From contig VSDK01010480.1 of the NCBI GenBank assembly GCA_009767595.1, forward strand, positions 946,855 through 1,010,854: a DNA stretch of 64,000 nucleotides, written 5' to 3'. The notes beneath the pieces were generated by a model. It did no database searches. It saw only the letters and a program-made list of their open reading frames with translations, and was not told the origin of the DNA. This stretch comes from Symbiodinium kawagutii (taxonomy: Eukaryota; Sar; Dinophyceae; Suessiales; Symbiodiniaceae). The translations under genes and the position numbers were made by a program. Positions 44,707 to 56,831 of the stretch are shown piece by piece; within the stretch, counting starts at the first letter, position 1, and the number at the start of each line of letters is the position of its first letter.

Positions 44707-47487
44707 CTGCACGGCAAAATCATGGTTTTTCGCGAAGTGTGGTGGTCGGTTTATTTACAGCAAGGGGGTTCCAAAATAATTTGCTGCAGGTGTAACCTCT
44801 TGTATGTATATTGCTCGTAATGAATCCTAATCAGAGTAATAACCATGGGATAACCAGTAGAAATAAGGAAGGGATTCGCAACACAACCGCTTTAGTCTAT
44901 TGAAGCTGAATATCACTCAAAAATGGCAGCCCACTTGTTGGCTTCAACAGACCCAAATGAAGCCACAGACGTTATACATCCCTTGGATACTAGTCATCCT
45001 TCATGGATCTTCATGGCTTCATTTAGACACTGCTCAACATCACTATACCCCGTGCATCGGGCACTTTGAACAGCGACGGTGAACCAGTAGACACTGCTTC
45101 CTCCAAAAAATGGCCTTACTACTACTGGTCATCCCTTGGTCATGACTTGTTTGGACCCCCCCATGGGTGTCACAATGGCCGCCCCAGCAGCTTCATCTCC
45201 ACTGCTGCCGCTCCTTCTTGTGCTTCAACGCAGGCAGGACCTCGGTCAGTCCCAAGGGGGGTCCACCAAGGGGGCGATGACGGAGCTGTGGCTACCATCA
45301 GCATGTCATCCAACTATGTTTCAAAATTGATAGATGGGTTGCAAACATAGCTGGATGACATACTGATATCAAATTGCTTGTATCCAGCGGCCACTATCAG
45401 TTGGTTGTAGATGTCATTTTTTGATGGCATAGATAGATATCAAACTGATATCTATATGCCATGAGTTCTACCAATCTTTGCGTGTTCAAACGACCAAAAT
45501 GGTCGAGCTCTTGGGATGTGAACTACCCATTTTTGGATGGTTGATTATGACCCATATGTATTATGGCCAGGATATATCCTACCTATTCTTGTAGCTTGTT
45601 CTTCCTTTTGATCAATCATTAACCAAATAATCATCTAACCATTATGACCATGGCTATTAACCATTGGTCGACCACGACTGCTAGCCACATTGTTGTGGGT
45701 CAATCTTAACCCTCCAAAAAAGTGATGAACCATCCCCACACTTGGACGATTGTAACTGGTCATGGCTTGGGGATGTGCACAGCTGGGGTACCTGGTATTG
45801 ACCCACAGCCATGATATGTATATTCATCTTTAAAGTTATAGAATGATATCCCATACAAGCATGTAGCAATAATGGCTCCATGATTAATGGTCATATCCAA
45901 CGAAGAATCATTGGCTTAAACCATCTTAAACCTACTAAACACATTGAATTGATACTAGTTACTTACTAACCCATTGAAGTTATCAGTCCAAAATCAATTG
46001 AACTAACTAAGAGTTACCACTAATAGTTACCACCAGGAGTTGCCACTAATAGTTTCCACTAATACAAGTAGTTACCACTTCTAGTTACTGGCAAACTAAT
46101 AACTGAAACCACCAATCCCAAATCTCCACCCAATCTGCTCCGCGCCTTGGCGTTGCGGCCTTTGCACACACGCCTGGTGGTTCCCCCGAGGGTCAATCGT
46201 GGCTGGTGCTTTTGCTGGTGGTCAAATGGCGGTAAAATGCTGGTTTCTATGGGGGGGGTCATGATGGTCAAAGGGAGCAAAATGCTGGTTTTATGGAGGT
46301 TTTATCATGGTTTGAGGATGGTTGATCGTAGGCAAGATGGTGAATGATGCTTCAAATTTGTTCATTTGATACCCGTGATCAAAGACTATCAATGATATCA
46401 TCGACTGTGATCATGGTTGATGAAGGCTAATCGCTACCGTAGCAGGCTATGCGGTGGTTGATGACTCGCAGTTGATCAGCTCACCATTATCAACAAGGAA
46501 ACATGTCCAAAATTTGGAAACAATGACCATCAATGACCATCAATGACCATCAATGACCATCAATGACCATCAATGACCATCAAATTCATCTGATTTCCAC
46601 CTGGTTCACCATGGGATTTCTAGGCTCCACTCATGGGGTGCTGGATCCACACCACACACGTTCCGCGCCTCAGGTGGTGGACCGTGTCCGCCGCGCTGTC
46701 ATCCACAAACCTGTTGCGAGGTGCTGTGCACTGCGGCGTACTACAAGCAAGTTGGAGCATGGATAGTACTCATCATTAATCTACATGAACTCATTTGTAG
46801 TGGTCTAACGAAGAGTCATCAAATGTCATCAACAATCTATATGAAATTGGTTCAGTTGAGAGACATTTATAGATTTTCGCTATCATGCTGGCTTAATCGC
46901 TATGAACTCATGGCTACTGAATAGTGGTTCGTGATCAATCTTGGCTTATCATCCCCCATATATACCTAGTCGATAGACAGTAATTAGCGATGATTAATGA
47001 CTTGCTGGCGGTAGTTAAGGCTGGTCAAAAATGATTACTCCTTAAGAATACCATCGCCGAAACCTTGGTTTACAACGGAATCGATACATTTTAGAAGGGG
47101 CCAGGGAAGAGTCAATAGAAGGCAACATGGATTACATGGTGGGGACACAAACAGCGACAATCGAGATTTACGGTGGTCAACAAGTAACAAGAATGGGAAG
47201 GACATGTGTATAACATGTGCTGCATACAATACATACGAATATACATGGTCACGTGTATATGGATGTACAAACATCTCTACAAGGTGTATCCGACATGTAC
47301 AAAACTCATCAAATATATTCAAATATCTTGTTCATCCACAACTGGTTTATAACCAATGATGCTTCATGATGCTTATTGATTGTCCTTCTTGTGGTTCATG
47401 ACTTCATCCCTACACGCTCAATGGGGCTCCCTTACGGTCTCCTTACAACATGAGGCTCCTGATATTCATCACTGCTGCGACCATCAC
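44707..47487. other. Repeat-rich stretch with weak exon candidates
   Basis: Weak candidates: 45170-45238 (minus, ACVEAQEGAAAVEMKLLGRP), 46138-46185 (minus) and 46660-46730 (minus PRNRFVDDSAADTVHHLRRG, but the plus strand also reads well and ends in TAG). The rest is AT-rich repeat text. Confidence 0.35.
46521..46580. repeat. 10-bp tandem repeat, CAATGACCAT x6
   Basis: Six identical decamers on the plus strand, a perfect small array of the locally dominant word. Confidence 0.98.
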
Positions 47488-47544
47488 CAGCGCCCAAGGT
47501 ACTTGGCAAAGTCCGACCAATCGTGAAAGCTTTGCTCCTGGAAC
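47488..47544 (-). CDS. Putative short exon
   Basis: Acceptor CCACCCAG|G and donor CGCTG|GTGATG; reads FQEQSFHDWSDFAKYLGRW. The upstream text (LIWTPWGGSGGLQPPR) is open in the same frame, so the exon could begin earlier. Confidence 0.4.
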
Positions 47545-49773
47545 CTGGGTGGCTGCAAGCCACCTGACCCACCCCATGGGGTCCATATGAGTGGCGAAAT
47601 GACAAACTTGACGATGAAATCCAGTGAAAAGACTTCAACCAACAGCCAACATCCAACCAACAGCCAACATCCAACCAATGTCAACTAACAGCAACCAACA
47701 GAAACGGAGACATCGTGATTTCACCGGATAGTAAGCTTGTGAGGACAGCGCTAGACATGTCAAGACACAGCTTGGAGTGGGGGGGGTGTTGGTGGTCTGA
47801 GATAAAGGAAATTTGCCATCGTTGGAAACGAACAATAGTACGATTGCTGGTGCAGCTCATCGAGAATGTTTGTGCTCATAATTGTTCATAAAATGAATGA
47901 AAAATCATAGCAGTGAGGATCTCATAATCTAATACTGGTGCATCATCAAACACTGTTCATAATGATTACTTGAAGCCACGGAGGAATTCACCACAATTAA
48001 TCACCGCTATTTCCTGCATCTAGACCTCTGTCAAACAATGGATCTCAGTCGGCTCAGTGATGGACCCCCATAGCAAACTCAGCCGAGGACGCGACCCGCA
48101 CATCATCGACCATCCTCTTATCCTCTCAGGCGCGTCGTTCAAGGACGGAACCGTCAAGGCCATCACCATGGCAAGCGCGCAGGAAATGGCTTCGTACCGG
48201 GGATGGCCCGCAGTCCAGACTGGACAATCGTTTTGGCTTCTTCGGGTTGCTTGGTGTTCAGGTTTGGTCTTCTGGTTGCTTGATGTTCAGGTTTACTAGC
48301 GGTTACTAATCCGAATCGTGTTGGTCAATGATGATGCAATGGTGTGTCTGTTGACTCCCCAATTACCTGGGGAAACAGCATCTTTCAAGCTTGTCCTGCT
48401 GATCTGATCTATCGCGCCCCCAAAACAATCAATTGCAAAAAGGCGAAGCTGAGCAGGTACAACGGCAATGCCCCAAGCTGCAGATTGGAGGTAAACTACC
48501 CAGGTGCTGGTCTCTCACACATTGGTGGTGGCTGTTGTAGATTGATTGGCTCTCTAACCTCTGCAATTGGTCTTGGCTCAGAAGCTCTTCCGTCGAAAGT
48601 TTCTTGGAATGAAACTGGGATTGACAGCCATCTAACAAGCTTCAACCTAAAGCACCTTCAAGCCGAAACAGGGCAGGCGCGATCGTGACAAAAAGTGCAG
48701 TACAGTGGTGCCCGCAGCCGTACCATCTGAATATACCGGGAGTATCAACTAGAATTGCCTTGCCAGCTGCAATTTATCGGTGACATGAACCGGTCCCATC
48801 TGACAGTTCTCAACACCCCTGGGCTGGTGGCTGGTGGCAGTCCGGAACGAAAAGCGCTTGCTCGACATCCCTCCAGGCTGGGATAGGTATGCGAGCAGCC
48901 TGCCTTGTTGGCACTTCCAGTTGCTCAACTCAGTATACGAGCCAGAAGATATCATCAGTTAGTGGCTGGTTAATGGCTACCCATCAGCTGGCTTCTCATT
49001 GGAGGTACAATGATAGGCCACCCACAAGCTGCTCATGATGGGAACCAGTTGAGCTGGCACCCCTGAGCTGCCCCTGCCGGAGGCTCGGTACAGGTGGAAA
49101 CGCCTGCGTTTCAGCCATGTGCCGGGCAGGTGGGGTTGCTCAGGGTCATTGATAATGGCCTTTGAATGGCCTGGGTAATGAATGGTTGCTTCAAGGTTGA
49201 TGACTAATTAATGATGGCTCAGTATGGTATAATTGTGGTTAACTTGTGTGTATAGATGGGATGGTTGGGAGCCCCAGCATTCATGGACAGCACTGACCGC
49301 TCCAAATCAACTGGTGGTCTTGAGTAGGTATAGATGGCAAAGTGATTTGCATGAATGATGGATACTCGGTGACTGGACAAGAGGCTACGGGGGTTCATCA
49401 TTTGTGTAGATGGTGGCAAGGAAGTGTTCATGACAATTATTCGATAACTAACGGGTGCTGGTTGATACTGGCAAATGGTTGTTAAAATTGGTTGAAAACG
49501 CTGGGTTGCTACACTCAACCCTAGTTCTAACTTCCAACACTCCGGTGATGAGCAGAACCAATCCCGTCGTCAGCTGCCACCTTGGATCAACATGGATCAA
49601 CCGGAACCCGGTAGGGATAGGGATATGGAAACGCAGCTCCCAGAGTTGCACCCTCACTGTTGGACTGATTAATCGGATATTCTATGATGGGATATGGGCA
49701 TCCTGTTTTTCTGACCCCTGACTTCCAATAAGGTCATTGGTTATCATTGGTTGCTTATAAGTTGCCACCATCG
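47545..49773. other. Mixed stretch; possible plus-strand exons
   Basis: Besides the 48807-48962 feature, 48130-48218 follows a textbook plus-strand acceptor (TTATCCTCTCAG) and contains KDGTVKAITMASAQEMASYR; the minus strand is also open there. A 114-codon plus frame at 48344-48688 has no coding character I trust. The rest is repeat text. Confidence 0.35.
48807..48962 (+). CDS. Putative plus-strand terminal exon
   Basis: After ATCTGACAG the plus strand runs 51 codons to TAG: FSTPLGWWLVAVRNEKRLLD at the start, NSVYEPEDIIS at the end. The composition is well balanced and unlike the repeats. No family recognised. A minus frame over the same interval is less convincing. Confidence 0.4.
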   Translation, partial: FSTPLGWWLVAVRNEKRLLDIPPGWDRYASSLPCWHFQLLNSVYEPEDIIS

Positions 49774-49850
49774 GCCCCCTCGAAGTTCGCCTGAATCCGC
49801 TGGAGCAGCGAGCGGCAGCACTGCCGCAGGCGGCCGTTCCTCCTGGGGCG
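49774..49850 (-). CDS. Putative exon, strand uncertain
   Basis: Minus: acceptor CGCCCCAG|GAGG and donor GATG|GTGGCA, one frame containing RLRQCCRSLLQRIQANFEGA. Plus: PLEVRLNPLEQRAAALPQAA ending at a good donor GGGGCG|GTGAGC. Both are plausible; minus is preferred only because most neighbours are minus. Confidence 0.3.
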
Positions 49851-50728
49851 GTGAGCTCATGGTGGCTGGCTGCAGGGAGGTTCCCTCTGGTAGACTAAGC
49901 GTGACTGACCTGGAAGCTAAAAATGACCCATTTTTAGAGGTAAACCAGCTGTAGATATGGGTAAACCAGCTATGGATGGTGCATTTTCTGCGCGACCGGG
50001 TTAGTTTTCCAGAGGGTTAAGATTCTTGTCGCGCTTCAATGGTTGGCGGCTAGTGGTTCGATGGTTAATGGTTGGTTTATGGCTGGCTTATGGTTGGTTC
50101 GTTGACCTGGTAGTGGTCGACCATAGTGGGTTTGGCAAAAAGGGTTGACTGACTCACCATAAATGATGGTGGTTTCCTGTTAATGTTCTTGAAATCATTG
50201 GATGATATTGGCTGAGCATCAATATTGGTGTGTTGATAGTGGTAAACAATGCATATTGACAATAAAAGATAATTAACACACATTGCATGTGTTATTGGTT
50301 GGTTGATTCTTCGCTGTCAAGATAATATGCTTGAAGAATGACTTCTACCAGCTGGGAATATGCCTTCACCAACGTAGATCATCCCACCGCGATGGCTACG
50401 GCCTTCATCAACCAAGGATGACCGAGGGATGTGTTGGTTAAGGGCTGTGGCGCTGTGGCTTAAGGCTGTAGGTGGCTGTTCGCCATCCCAACTGCTACCC
50501 AACGGAGGCTGTTGATTCAAGATGGCTAGTCAGTGCTGGTTCACAACAGTGAAACAATCATCCAAATTGTTTTCATCAACCATTCTGCAACCTTCTTTCA
50601 CCACAGTAGCATTGGTCGAACTCATCAGCACCAGCTCTAGCTTCTAACTGGCTTATAACTTATAACCATCATTTACCACCATCAACTTGCTCTCAAGTGG
50701 CTAACCATCACCCACCACTGACATCCAC

Positions 50729-50858
50729 GGGCATCCAGGGCCCCCCCGTGGCTCTGCCGCTCCTCGGCCGTCAGCTCCTTGGTCACGGGCGCCGCAGGCG
50801 CCGCGGGCGCCGCAGGCGCGTCTTGGAGCTCCAGCTCCTTCTTGGGCGGGCTCCTGCG
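50729..50858 (-). CDS. Putative exon, Ala-Pro-rich
   Basis: Acceptor CTTCACCAG|CGC and donor GATGCCC|GTGGAT; 43 codons plus one nt. Begins RRSPPKKELELQDAPAAPAA, followed by VTKELTAEERQSHGGA. Basic start, APA linker and acidic helix. Function not recognised. Confidence 0.5.
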
Positions 50859-51015
50859 CTGGTGAAGCGCTGGATGGGAAGTGAGTAATGATTGATTCAT
50901 GGTTTATGATTTATGATGGTTGAATGGTGGTTGAATGGTGGTTGAATGATGGTTGAATGGTGGGTAATGGTGGTGGATGGTGGTGAATGGTGGTGAATCA
51001 ATGGTGGTTGAATGG

Positions 51016-51581
51016 TGGTGAACTAGCTGGTTATTGGTGGTTCTAATGATGGTGAACTGGCTGGTTATTGGTGGTTCTAATGGTGGTGAACTAGCTGGTT
51101 ATTGGTGGTTCTAATGATGGTGAACTGGCTGGTTATTGGTGGTTCTAATGATGGTGAACTGGCTGGTTATTGGTGGTTCTAATGATGGTGAACTGGCTGG
51201 TTATTGGTGGTTCTAATGATGGTGAACTGGCTGGTTATTGGTGGTTCTAATGATGGTGAACTGGCTGGTTATTGGTGGTTCTAATGATGGTGAACTGGCT
51301 GGTTATTGGTGGTTCTAATGATGGTGAACTGGCTGGTTATTGGTGGTTCTAATGATGGTGAACTGGCTGGTTATTGGTGGTTCTAATGATGGTGAACTGG
51401 CTGGTTATTGGTGGTTCTAATGATGGTGAACTGGCTGGTTATTGGTGGTTCTAATGATGGTGAACTGGCTGGTTATTGGTGGTTCTAATGATGGTGAACT
51501 GGCTGGTTATTGGTGGTTCTAATGATGGTGAACTGGCTGGTTATTGGTGGTTCTAATGATGGTGAACTGGCTGGTTATTGG
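51016..51581. repeat. 34-bp satellite, about 16-17 copies
   Basis: Unit GAACTGGCTGGTTATTGGTG plus GTTCTAATGATGGT, nearly identical in every copy. Two early copies have CTAGCTGG instead of CTGGCTGG. Copy uniformity suggests recent amplification. Confidence 0.98.
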
Positions 51582-51888
51582 TTCATAGTGGTTGATTGAT
51601 GGTTGAATCATGGTGGATTCATGGTTGATAGTGGTTGCTCAACCAATGGTTCTTGATGGGTGAGAGTGGTCGTGGCTATTAGTTGATGCGCAGTTTGATG
51701 GTGCTTAATGATGATTGAAAATGATGATGATTTCTGATTCTGCTGGTTCTATGGTGGATCATAATCTATGGTGGATCATCATTGGTGGTGTATTTTTTCT
51801 GGCAGTTGGTTATCACGCCCTTAAATATTCACCAGGAGATGGTGGTTGATAATTTGTTGGGGAAATTTCCAGTGCTTCTTCAACTGGA

Positions 51889-51998
51889 CCTGCCATTTCA
51901 ACCTGGTGGTTCATGGGAAACCGACGGTTGCAGCCTGTTTCTCCACCGGCCCCTGCCATTTCAACCTGGTGGTTCATGGGAAACCGACGGTTGCAGCC
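51889..51998. repeat. Two copies of a ~47-bp segment, 63 bp apart
   Basis: CCTGCCATTTCAACCTGGTG to GTTGCAGCC occurs twice, identical by eye. A short recent duplication in non-coding text. Confidence 0.95.
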
Positions 51999-52440
51999 CA
52001 GAGATCCCCAGCAGCTGGATCTATGGAAATTCATGGTGCAACTCCTGGTGGTTTATGAACGTGAAAGTTACATGTTAGGCTGGTGGTTGAACAGCAAAAT
52101 CTGTTGGCCAAGTTGGGGTTCTGAAAAGAATGCTTGAGACAGCAAGTGACAATTCAATGATCGATTTTGAGCACTCCTAGCATGCCTATGGGCAGCTGGC
52201 AGACGCGTCAGGAGTGGCGATCGCAGCTCAGCTGACAGCTGCCAAGGAAATGGCCGGGGGGTCATACATTCACCGCAGGAGCCTACCACGTTTCATGGCA
52301 TCTGTCAATCGATCCCATCAGCAACCCTTGGCTCCTCTTCGGCAGCGGCTCGAATTCGGGCCACTTCTCCTGACCAAGCGGCCTCCCCGCAGGTCCTGTG
52401 ACCCTATTCGATACCATGGATGGGACCTGGGGTGATGGAG

Positions 52441-52510
52441 CTACCCCAAGTAACGGCTCCAAGTTGGCTGATCGCTTCCTAGCAAAGCCAGCAACTTTGG
52501 GAGTCCGTTT
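52441..52510 (-). CDS. Putative terminal exon, unknown protein
   Basis: Acceptor ACGGCTTCCAG|A. One nt completes AGA (Arg) with the AG overhang of the previous exon, then 22 codons, NGLPKLLALLGSDQPTWSRY-LG, and TAG. An alternative frame runs on to 52283 (KRTPKVAGFARKRSANLEPL and onward), but the phase favours this one. Confidence 0.5.
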
Positions 52511-52650
52511 CTGGAAGCCGTCGTGCATGCACTCATGCCTGATGACTTCCAATCATTGCTACATCTACTTGACAGGTTGATAGTCCCCAGGAACCAAGAA
52601 TATCAACACCTAACATCCAAAAACGATAGTGCCTCCTGGTACTCAGTGAC

Positions 52651-52784
52651 CTCAAGGCTCGCCCCAAGCCGATCTCCCCAAGGGCCCAAGGCATCCGTGC
52701 CTTCAGTTTGATCTCAGCATCCAGGCGCAAGGGCTCAAAGAATTGTCGCGGATCATTGTCCGACGCCTCAAAGAGTCCCAGCAC
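52651..52784 (-). CDS. Putative exon, unknown protein (well supported)
   Basis: Strong pyrimidine-rich acceptor TTTTTCGGTGCTCCAG|GTGCTG and donor CCTTGAG|GTCACT; 44 codons plus two nt, starting VLGLFEASDNDPRQFFEPLR. In phase with both neighbours. The acidic/aromatic helix is clearly protein-like; no family recognised. Confidence 0.65.
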
Positions 52785-52847
52785 CTGGAGCACCGAAAAA
52801 AACGGAACAGCAAAGTGGTTCAGTGACCTCGGTTCACCTTGCTTCAC

Positions 52848-52961
52848 CTTGGGATCCCAGCATTGGAGACTCGCCCTCAATATTCTCCATGCTTGGCAGT
52901 TCCCAGCCAACCACGCCCCGGGCTCCACCTCCAAACTATGCGGCTGGCGTAGGCGCCGCTC
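52848..52961 (-). CDS. Putative exon, unknown protein
   Basis: Acceptor GTGCCAG|GAGCGG and donor CCCAAG|GTGAAG; exactly 38 codons (phase 0-0), ERRLRQPHSLEVEPGAWLAG and onward to CWDPK. Joins in frame to 52784-52651. The plus strand is also open here. Confidence 0.5.
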
Positions 52962-53038
52962 CTGGCACCACAAAGCCATGGGTGAAAGTTGTATCATGCT
53001 TAGTGATGTTTCACGATGTTTAGGTATGTTGAAATTTC

Positions 53039-53145
53039 ATGTGGGTGTTCCTCAAAATAAGGGACCCCTAAGATCATCCCACATAAAAACCATATATGGT
53101 CATAAACCATCCATTTTGGGGGTCCCCCATTTAAGAAACCACCAT
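53039..53145. mobile_element. ~107-bp inverted-repeat element, copy 4
   Basis: Starts ATGTGGGTGTTCCTCAAAAT and ends CATTTAAGAAACCACCAT, with GGGGGTCCCCC inside the right arm. It lies in the putative intron between the 53519 and 52961 exons. Confidence 0.7.
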
Positions 53146-53518
53146 GTTGGCTTCATATGTTGAACTGTATGGCTAACCACTGCAGGTAGCTATGGCCAAC
53201 CATGGTGAATACTGATTCATGATGGTTGAAGATGGTGAAACAATGGTGATTTAACGTTGATTCATGACAAATCCTGCTCAATGTCTGTCCATGGTTTCCT
53301 AGTAGGAAACAACAAGCGACAATTGTGAAGCCACCTGGTGATAGTTTCTGGTGCTTTGTATACTTTTATACTGGTTCTCAACAGTTCATAATCACTAACC
53401 ATGATTCAGACCTCCCACGCGTGATCAACGATCACCCCAACGACAGCTGTGGTTCGGTCACTGCGAAGCAAAGTGGACACTGAAGGCATTCGACCCACCG
53501 TCACAGCTCACCCCTGAC

Positions 53519-53551
53519 CTTGATCTTCTTCTCCAGTTCCGGACTCATTGC
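53519..53551 (-). CDS. Putative micro-exon
   Basis: Acceptor ATCGGCAG|GCAATG and donor ATCAAG|GTCAGG give 11 codons, AMSPELEKKIK (phase 0-0), in frame with the 52848-52961 exon. Very short, hence low confidence. Confidence 0.3.
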
Positions 53552-56500
53552 CTGCCGATTGGTCCCCATTGAAAGGATTCATGTGGCTGCGTTGGGAATG
53601 ATATGGCCCAACAAAGACCCTGCGAATGAGAATTCTCTACAATCAATGTTCCAAATTCTTGCTTTTTAACGAGTCGTGGTGTCACAAATCATTCAATGTG
53701 CTAAGCCTGATAACAAACTGGAGTATCTTTGCTTATTCAAACCCTGCTTATTCAAACCCTGCTTATTCAAACCCTGCTGCTGCTGATGATGCTGCGGAAT
53801 CTCCAAGTCTCCAACTAAAAAACCTGCGCCGGCTAACAATCAAAAGTCACAACTAAATGATCCTGCCAGTGCTCACTATCTTGGACTCACCCGCTTGATT
53901 GTACATGGAACCTCCAAAATGGCTAGACTAACCTGGCAATGGAAAGTCCAAGCCATAATTGGTTTTTGGTGGTTCTCATCCCGTAGTATCAACCATTCGC
54001 CATAAATTAAGCATCTATGAAGCATAGTCAACCAGCTTAATAAGCATCAATATAATATAGTGATGGTCACCTTAGGTCCATGAAGTATCAACGGTTGGTC
54101 GATACCCTGGTACTCCTGGCGAACATCCTTTGTTGGAACGTTCATCTAACCATCTGTTGGTTCATTTTGATCCCAGATGGTCACTATAGTCATATAGATG
54201 CTTTATTGGCCATGTACGAGCCACTGGTCAGTTGAAAGGGGATTAACTATGGGTTATGTAGGGCATTGTACGGGTTATAAGTATGTTAATAAATTCATAT
54301 GGTTAATGACCAACATTATCCACATTACTAACATGATCATCATTATTCACATTATTAATATGATTAACATAATCAACAAATGTTGTTTGTTATCCCCATA
54401 ATGATAATGTTTATATAATAAGCAACATTGGTTATACACGGAATAATAACCAACATCTCACTACAATAACCAGGTTGGCTCCGTCGCACCTTAGACGCAT
54501 CCTGAAGCAACCTGGGCAGCAGAATTCATGGGGCCACCCTTGTCCCATCCTGGATGGGGTGCAGCCCTGAACTGTTAGTGGTTGAGAATCAACTGCTAAG
54601 TTAATCAATGTAGTTAATGATTGATTAGCCATTAGCTAGTTGACGTAGTTGCTGAACTCTTCCCAGTGGTTAATTAAAGTAGTTAATGATTGACTACCAA
54701 TTGCTTAAACGTCAGCAATTAAGCAATGATCAAGCCGTTAGTGGTAATTAACTATGTAAACTATTGGCAATTAAGCAATTCGTAGCAATGATCAAGCAAT
54801 TACTAGTTATTGATTAGTCTTTAACTGTTGGAAATGAATCAATTGTCAGCAATGACTAACCATAAATGAGTAACAAGACTAGCAATTGACTATGGTCATT
54901 GTTGATGGTGATGGTGGCTGATTAAGTATGGTCAACAACAAAACTGATTTTGGTAAGAACCAGTCACCATTCGGTCATTGTAATTAACTGGTTGGTCAAT
55001 AACACTTCGTCTCTAAGCAACCAGCAAATTCACAATGGCCCATGGCTGAGAAAGGGTCAAAAAACTCGCGGGAAACCAAGATCATGACAATGGGAAAGAG
55101 GCCTGGAGATCACTGTAAGAAGCACCCACATGTTGCATCATGTTGCCGCATGTGCTTGAAATTCCCAAACATCCAAGTCCCTTTTGGGATAAGTAGTAAG
55201 AATGACGATTGGAAAAGAGTACTCCTCAACAATGATAATAGTAGTAGTATCTCTTCCAATGATTGCTGTTCAATAACACAGTTGGAAACACGTTTGGAAA
55301 AAGTAGTATGAACACTACACACAATCCAGCGTCCGGCTATGATGGGGGTTTTGAGCACCAGGCATTAAGCTGCCCAATGATGATTGACCGTTTCTTTCAA
55401 TCCGTCAGGCGAACAGTATCAATAATAATCATATCATGAACATTCACCAAATATAAATACTAACCACTGTCAGCTCCTATCAACCAGTAAGCATGATTTG
55501 ACTTCAGTAACCATGATCAATCCTATTGTAAGTGATCCAGAACGTCCAATCTGATGGGGATCGGTTCTGCCCTTTCCCAATCTAGTACCTCCCCCCCGCA
55601 AAAGAAGAAGGTTGCTGAGGATTCATTTGACTAGGACAGTGAATGATGGTATCCTCAAACCAGTCAGCATTCAACAAAACGTTGTTTTAATGAGAAAACC
55701 TAATCTTTTCACGTTTTTTCCGTTGATTTTCCCATGACAAACGATGTTTTTTTACACAATGTTTGAAGGCTCTTTTTTTGGGACACAGCCCAATCAACTG
55801 AAGGCCAATTCGTGAACGGCAAGTGACCCAGGTCAAGGTTCTAGCTCGGTGGCCATCCATCATTTTCGCATGTCAACACTTCTCAACAAATGGGTTATGA
55901 TTGGTCATTAGTTATGATCAGTCACGATTTCTGACGACAACAATTAACAACTCTTATACCAAGCATAACCACTTGCAACTTATCAACCATTCACCACTTA
56001 TCACCATTTATCAACCATTCACCACTTATTAATTAAATTTATCAACCATTCACCAAGCATGAAGCCGCTTGTGATGGGTTCTGGTCCCAGCTGATGGCTC
56101 CGAGTCACAGGGTCCGGTGCAACATGGCATCCGCCACCTTCAACATGTCTCCAACGATCTGGCGGCGCCGTAGCACCACGGCAGCAGCTTAGGGCAGTTG
56201 CAGTTCTGGATGGTTGGCGCTTGGTGTTGCGCAGTTGTTACTGGTTGTTGGTGATCTGGATAGTTGTTGGTTGCCTAGTTGATATGTTTACTGGGAAATG
56301 GTTTCCTAGTGGGTGATAGTATCTTATCGAGTGTCATTTGATTTATTGTACAAAAATGGTAGTTTGTCTATTGAGCGCATGAAACAAATGGATCAGGTCC
56401 CAACCATGTTCCATGATGGGATCTATGTCCATCCACTAAGACTGGAGGGTTGCTGAAGTTGTTCAAACCAATTCACGTGTGGTGAAAACCGGTGCCATCC

Positions 56501-56789
56501 CCCTGCTGGTCGGTGCCCCCAAAATTCATCACAGCCTGGAAGATGCAAAACCACGTAAATGAGTATTTGTGAGGAGCTAGCGTCATTGAAGACGGTGCTA
56601 GCTCCTTCACGGAAAAATCAGTTTTAACAGCCAAGTTTATCATAATTAGAAAGACTAGTCTTTAAATCAACTAACTCTTCTACTGAAGATGGTAACTCTC
56701 CCACCACCCTTGAAGGTCGCTATTATCCATCCATAAGAACCAGCCGCTGTTGCCGCTTGACGGCTGGTTCCTCAAGCGCTTCGTCAGAC
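53552..56789. other. Repeat-rich stretch with few exon candidates
   Basis: A 15-bp tandem triplet (GCTTATTCAAACCCT, 53731-53775). A GC island at 54470-54560 is open on both strands. 56114-56180 (minus, RRRQIVGDMLKVADAMLHR) is a plausible exon ending GTTGAAG|GTGGCG. 56569-56610 and 56737-56770 form hairpins. The rest is AT-rich. Confidence 0.4.
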
Positions 56790-56831
56790 CTGGCAGTTGT
56801 TGAGGTGCAGCTTCTCCAGACCCCAGGACAC
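56790..56831 (-). CDS. Putative leucine-rich-repeat exon
   Basis: Acceptor CGCTCCAG|GTGTCC and donor TGCCAG|GTCTGA enclose 14 codons, VSWGLEKLHLNNCQ. LEKLHLNNC matches the LxxLxLxxC/N core of leucine-rich repeats, which serve in protein-protein binding. Confidence 0.5.

Larger units (their letters stand above)
50859..52440. other. Non-coding; satellite and duplicated text
   Basis: GGTTGAATGGT arrays, the 34-bp satellite and a 63-bp duplication. 52150-52280 is a GC-rich island with short open frames on both strands that may be 3' untranslated or exonic; 52283-52440 is open on the minus strand in line with one frame of the terminal exon. Confidence 0.45.

Noticed and set aside
48344-48688. 114-codon plus frame
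   Set aside because: Composition is repeat-like and the minus strand is open too; no motif.
51016-51581. Regular 34-bp repeats that might suggest a CRISPR array
   Set aside because: Units abut with no unique spacers, and the context is eukaryotic.
55042-55311. 89-codon plus frame from an ATG
   Set aside because: AT-rich, with an Asn/Ser run from a microsatellite-like tail, and no splice or start context.
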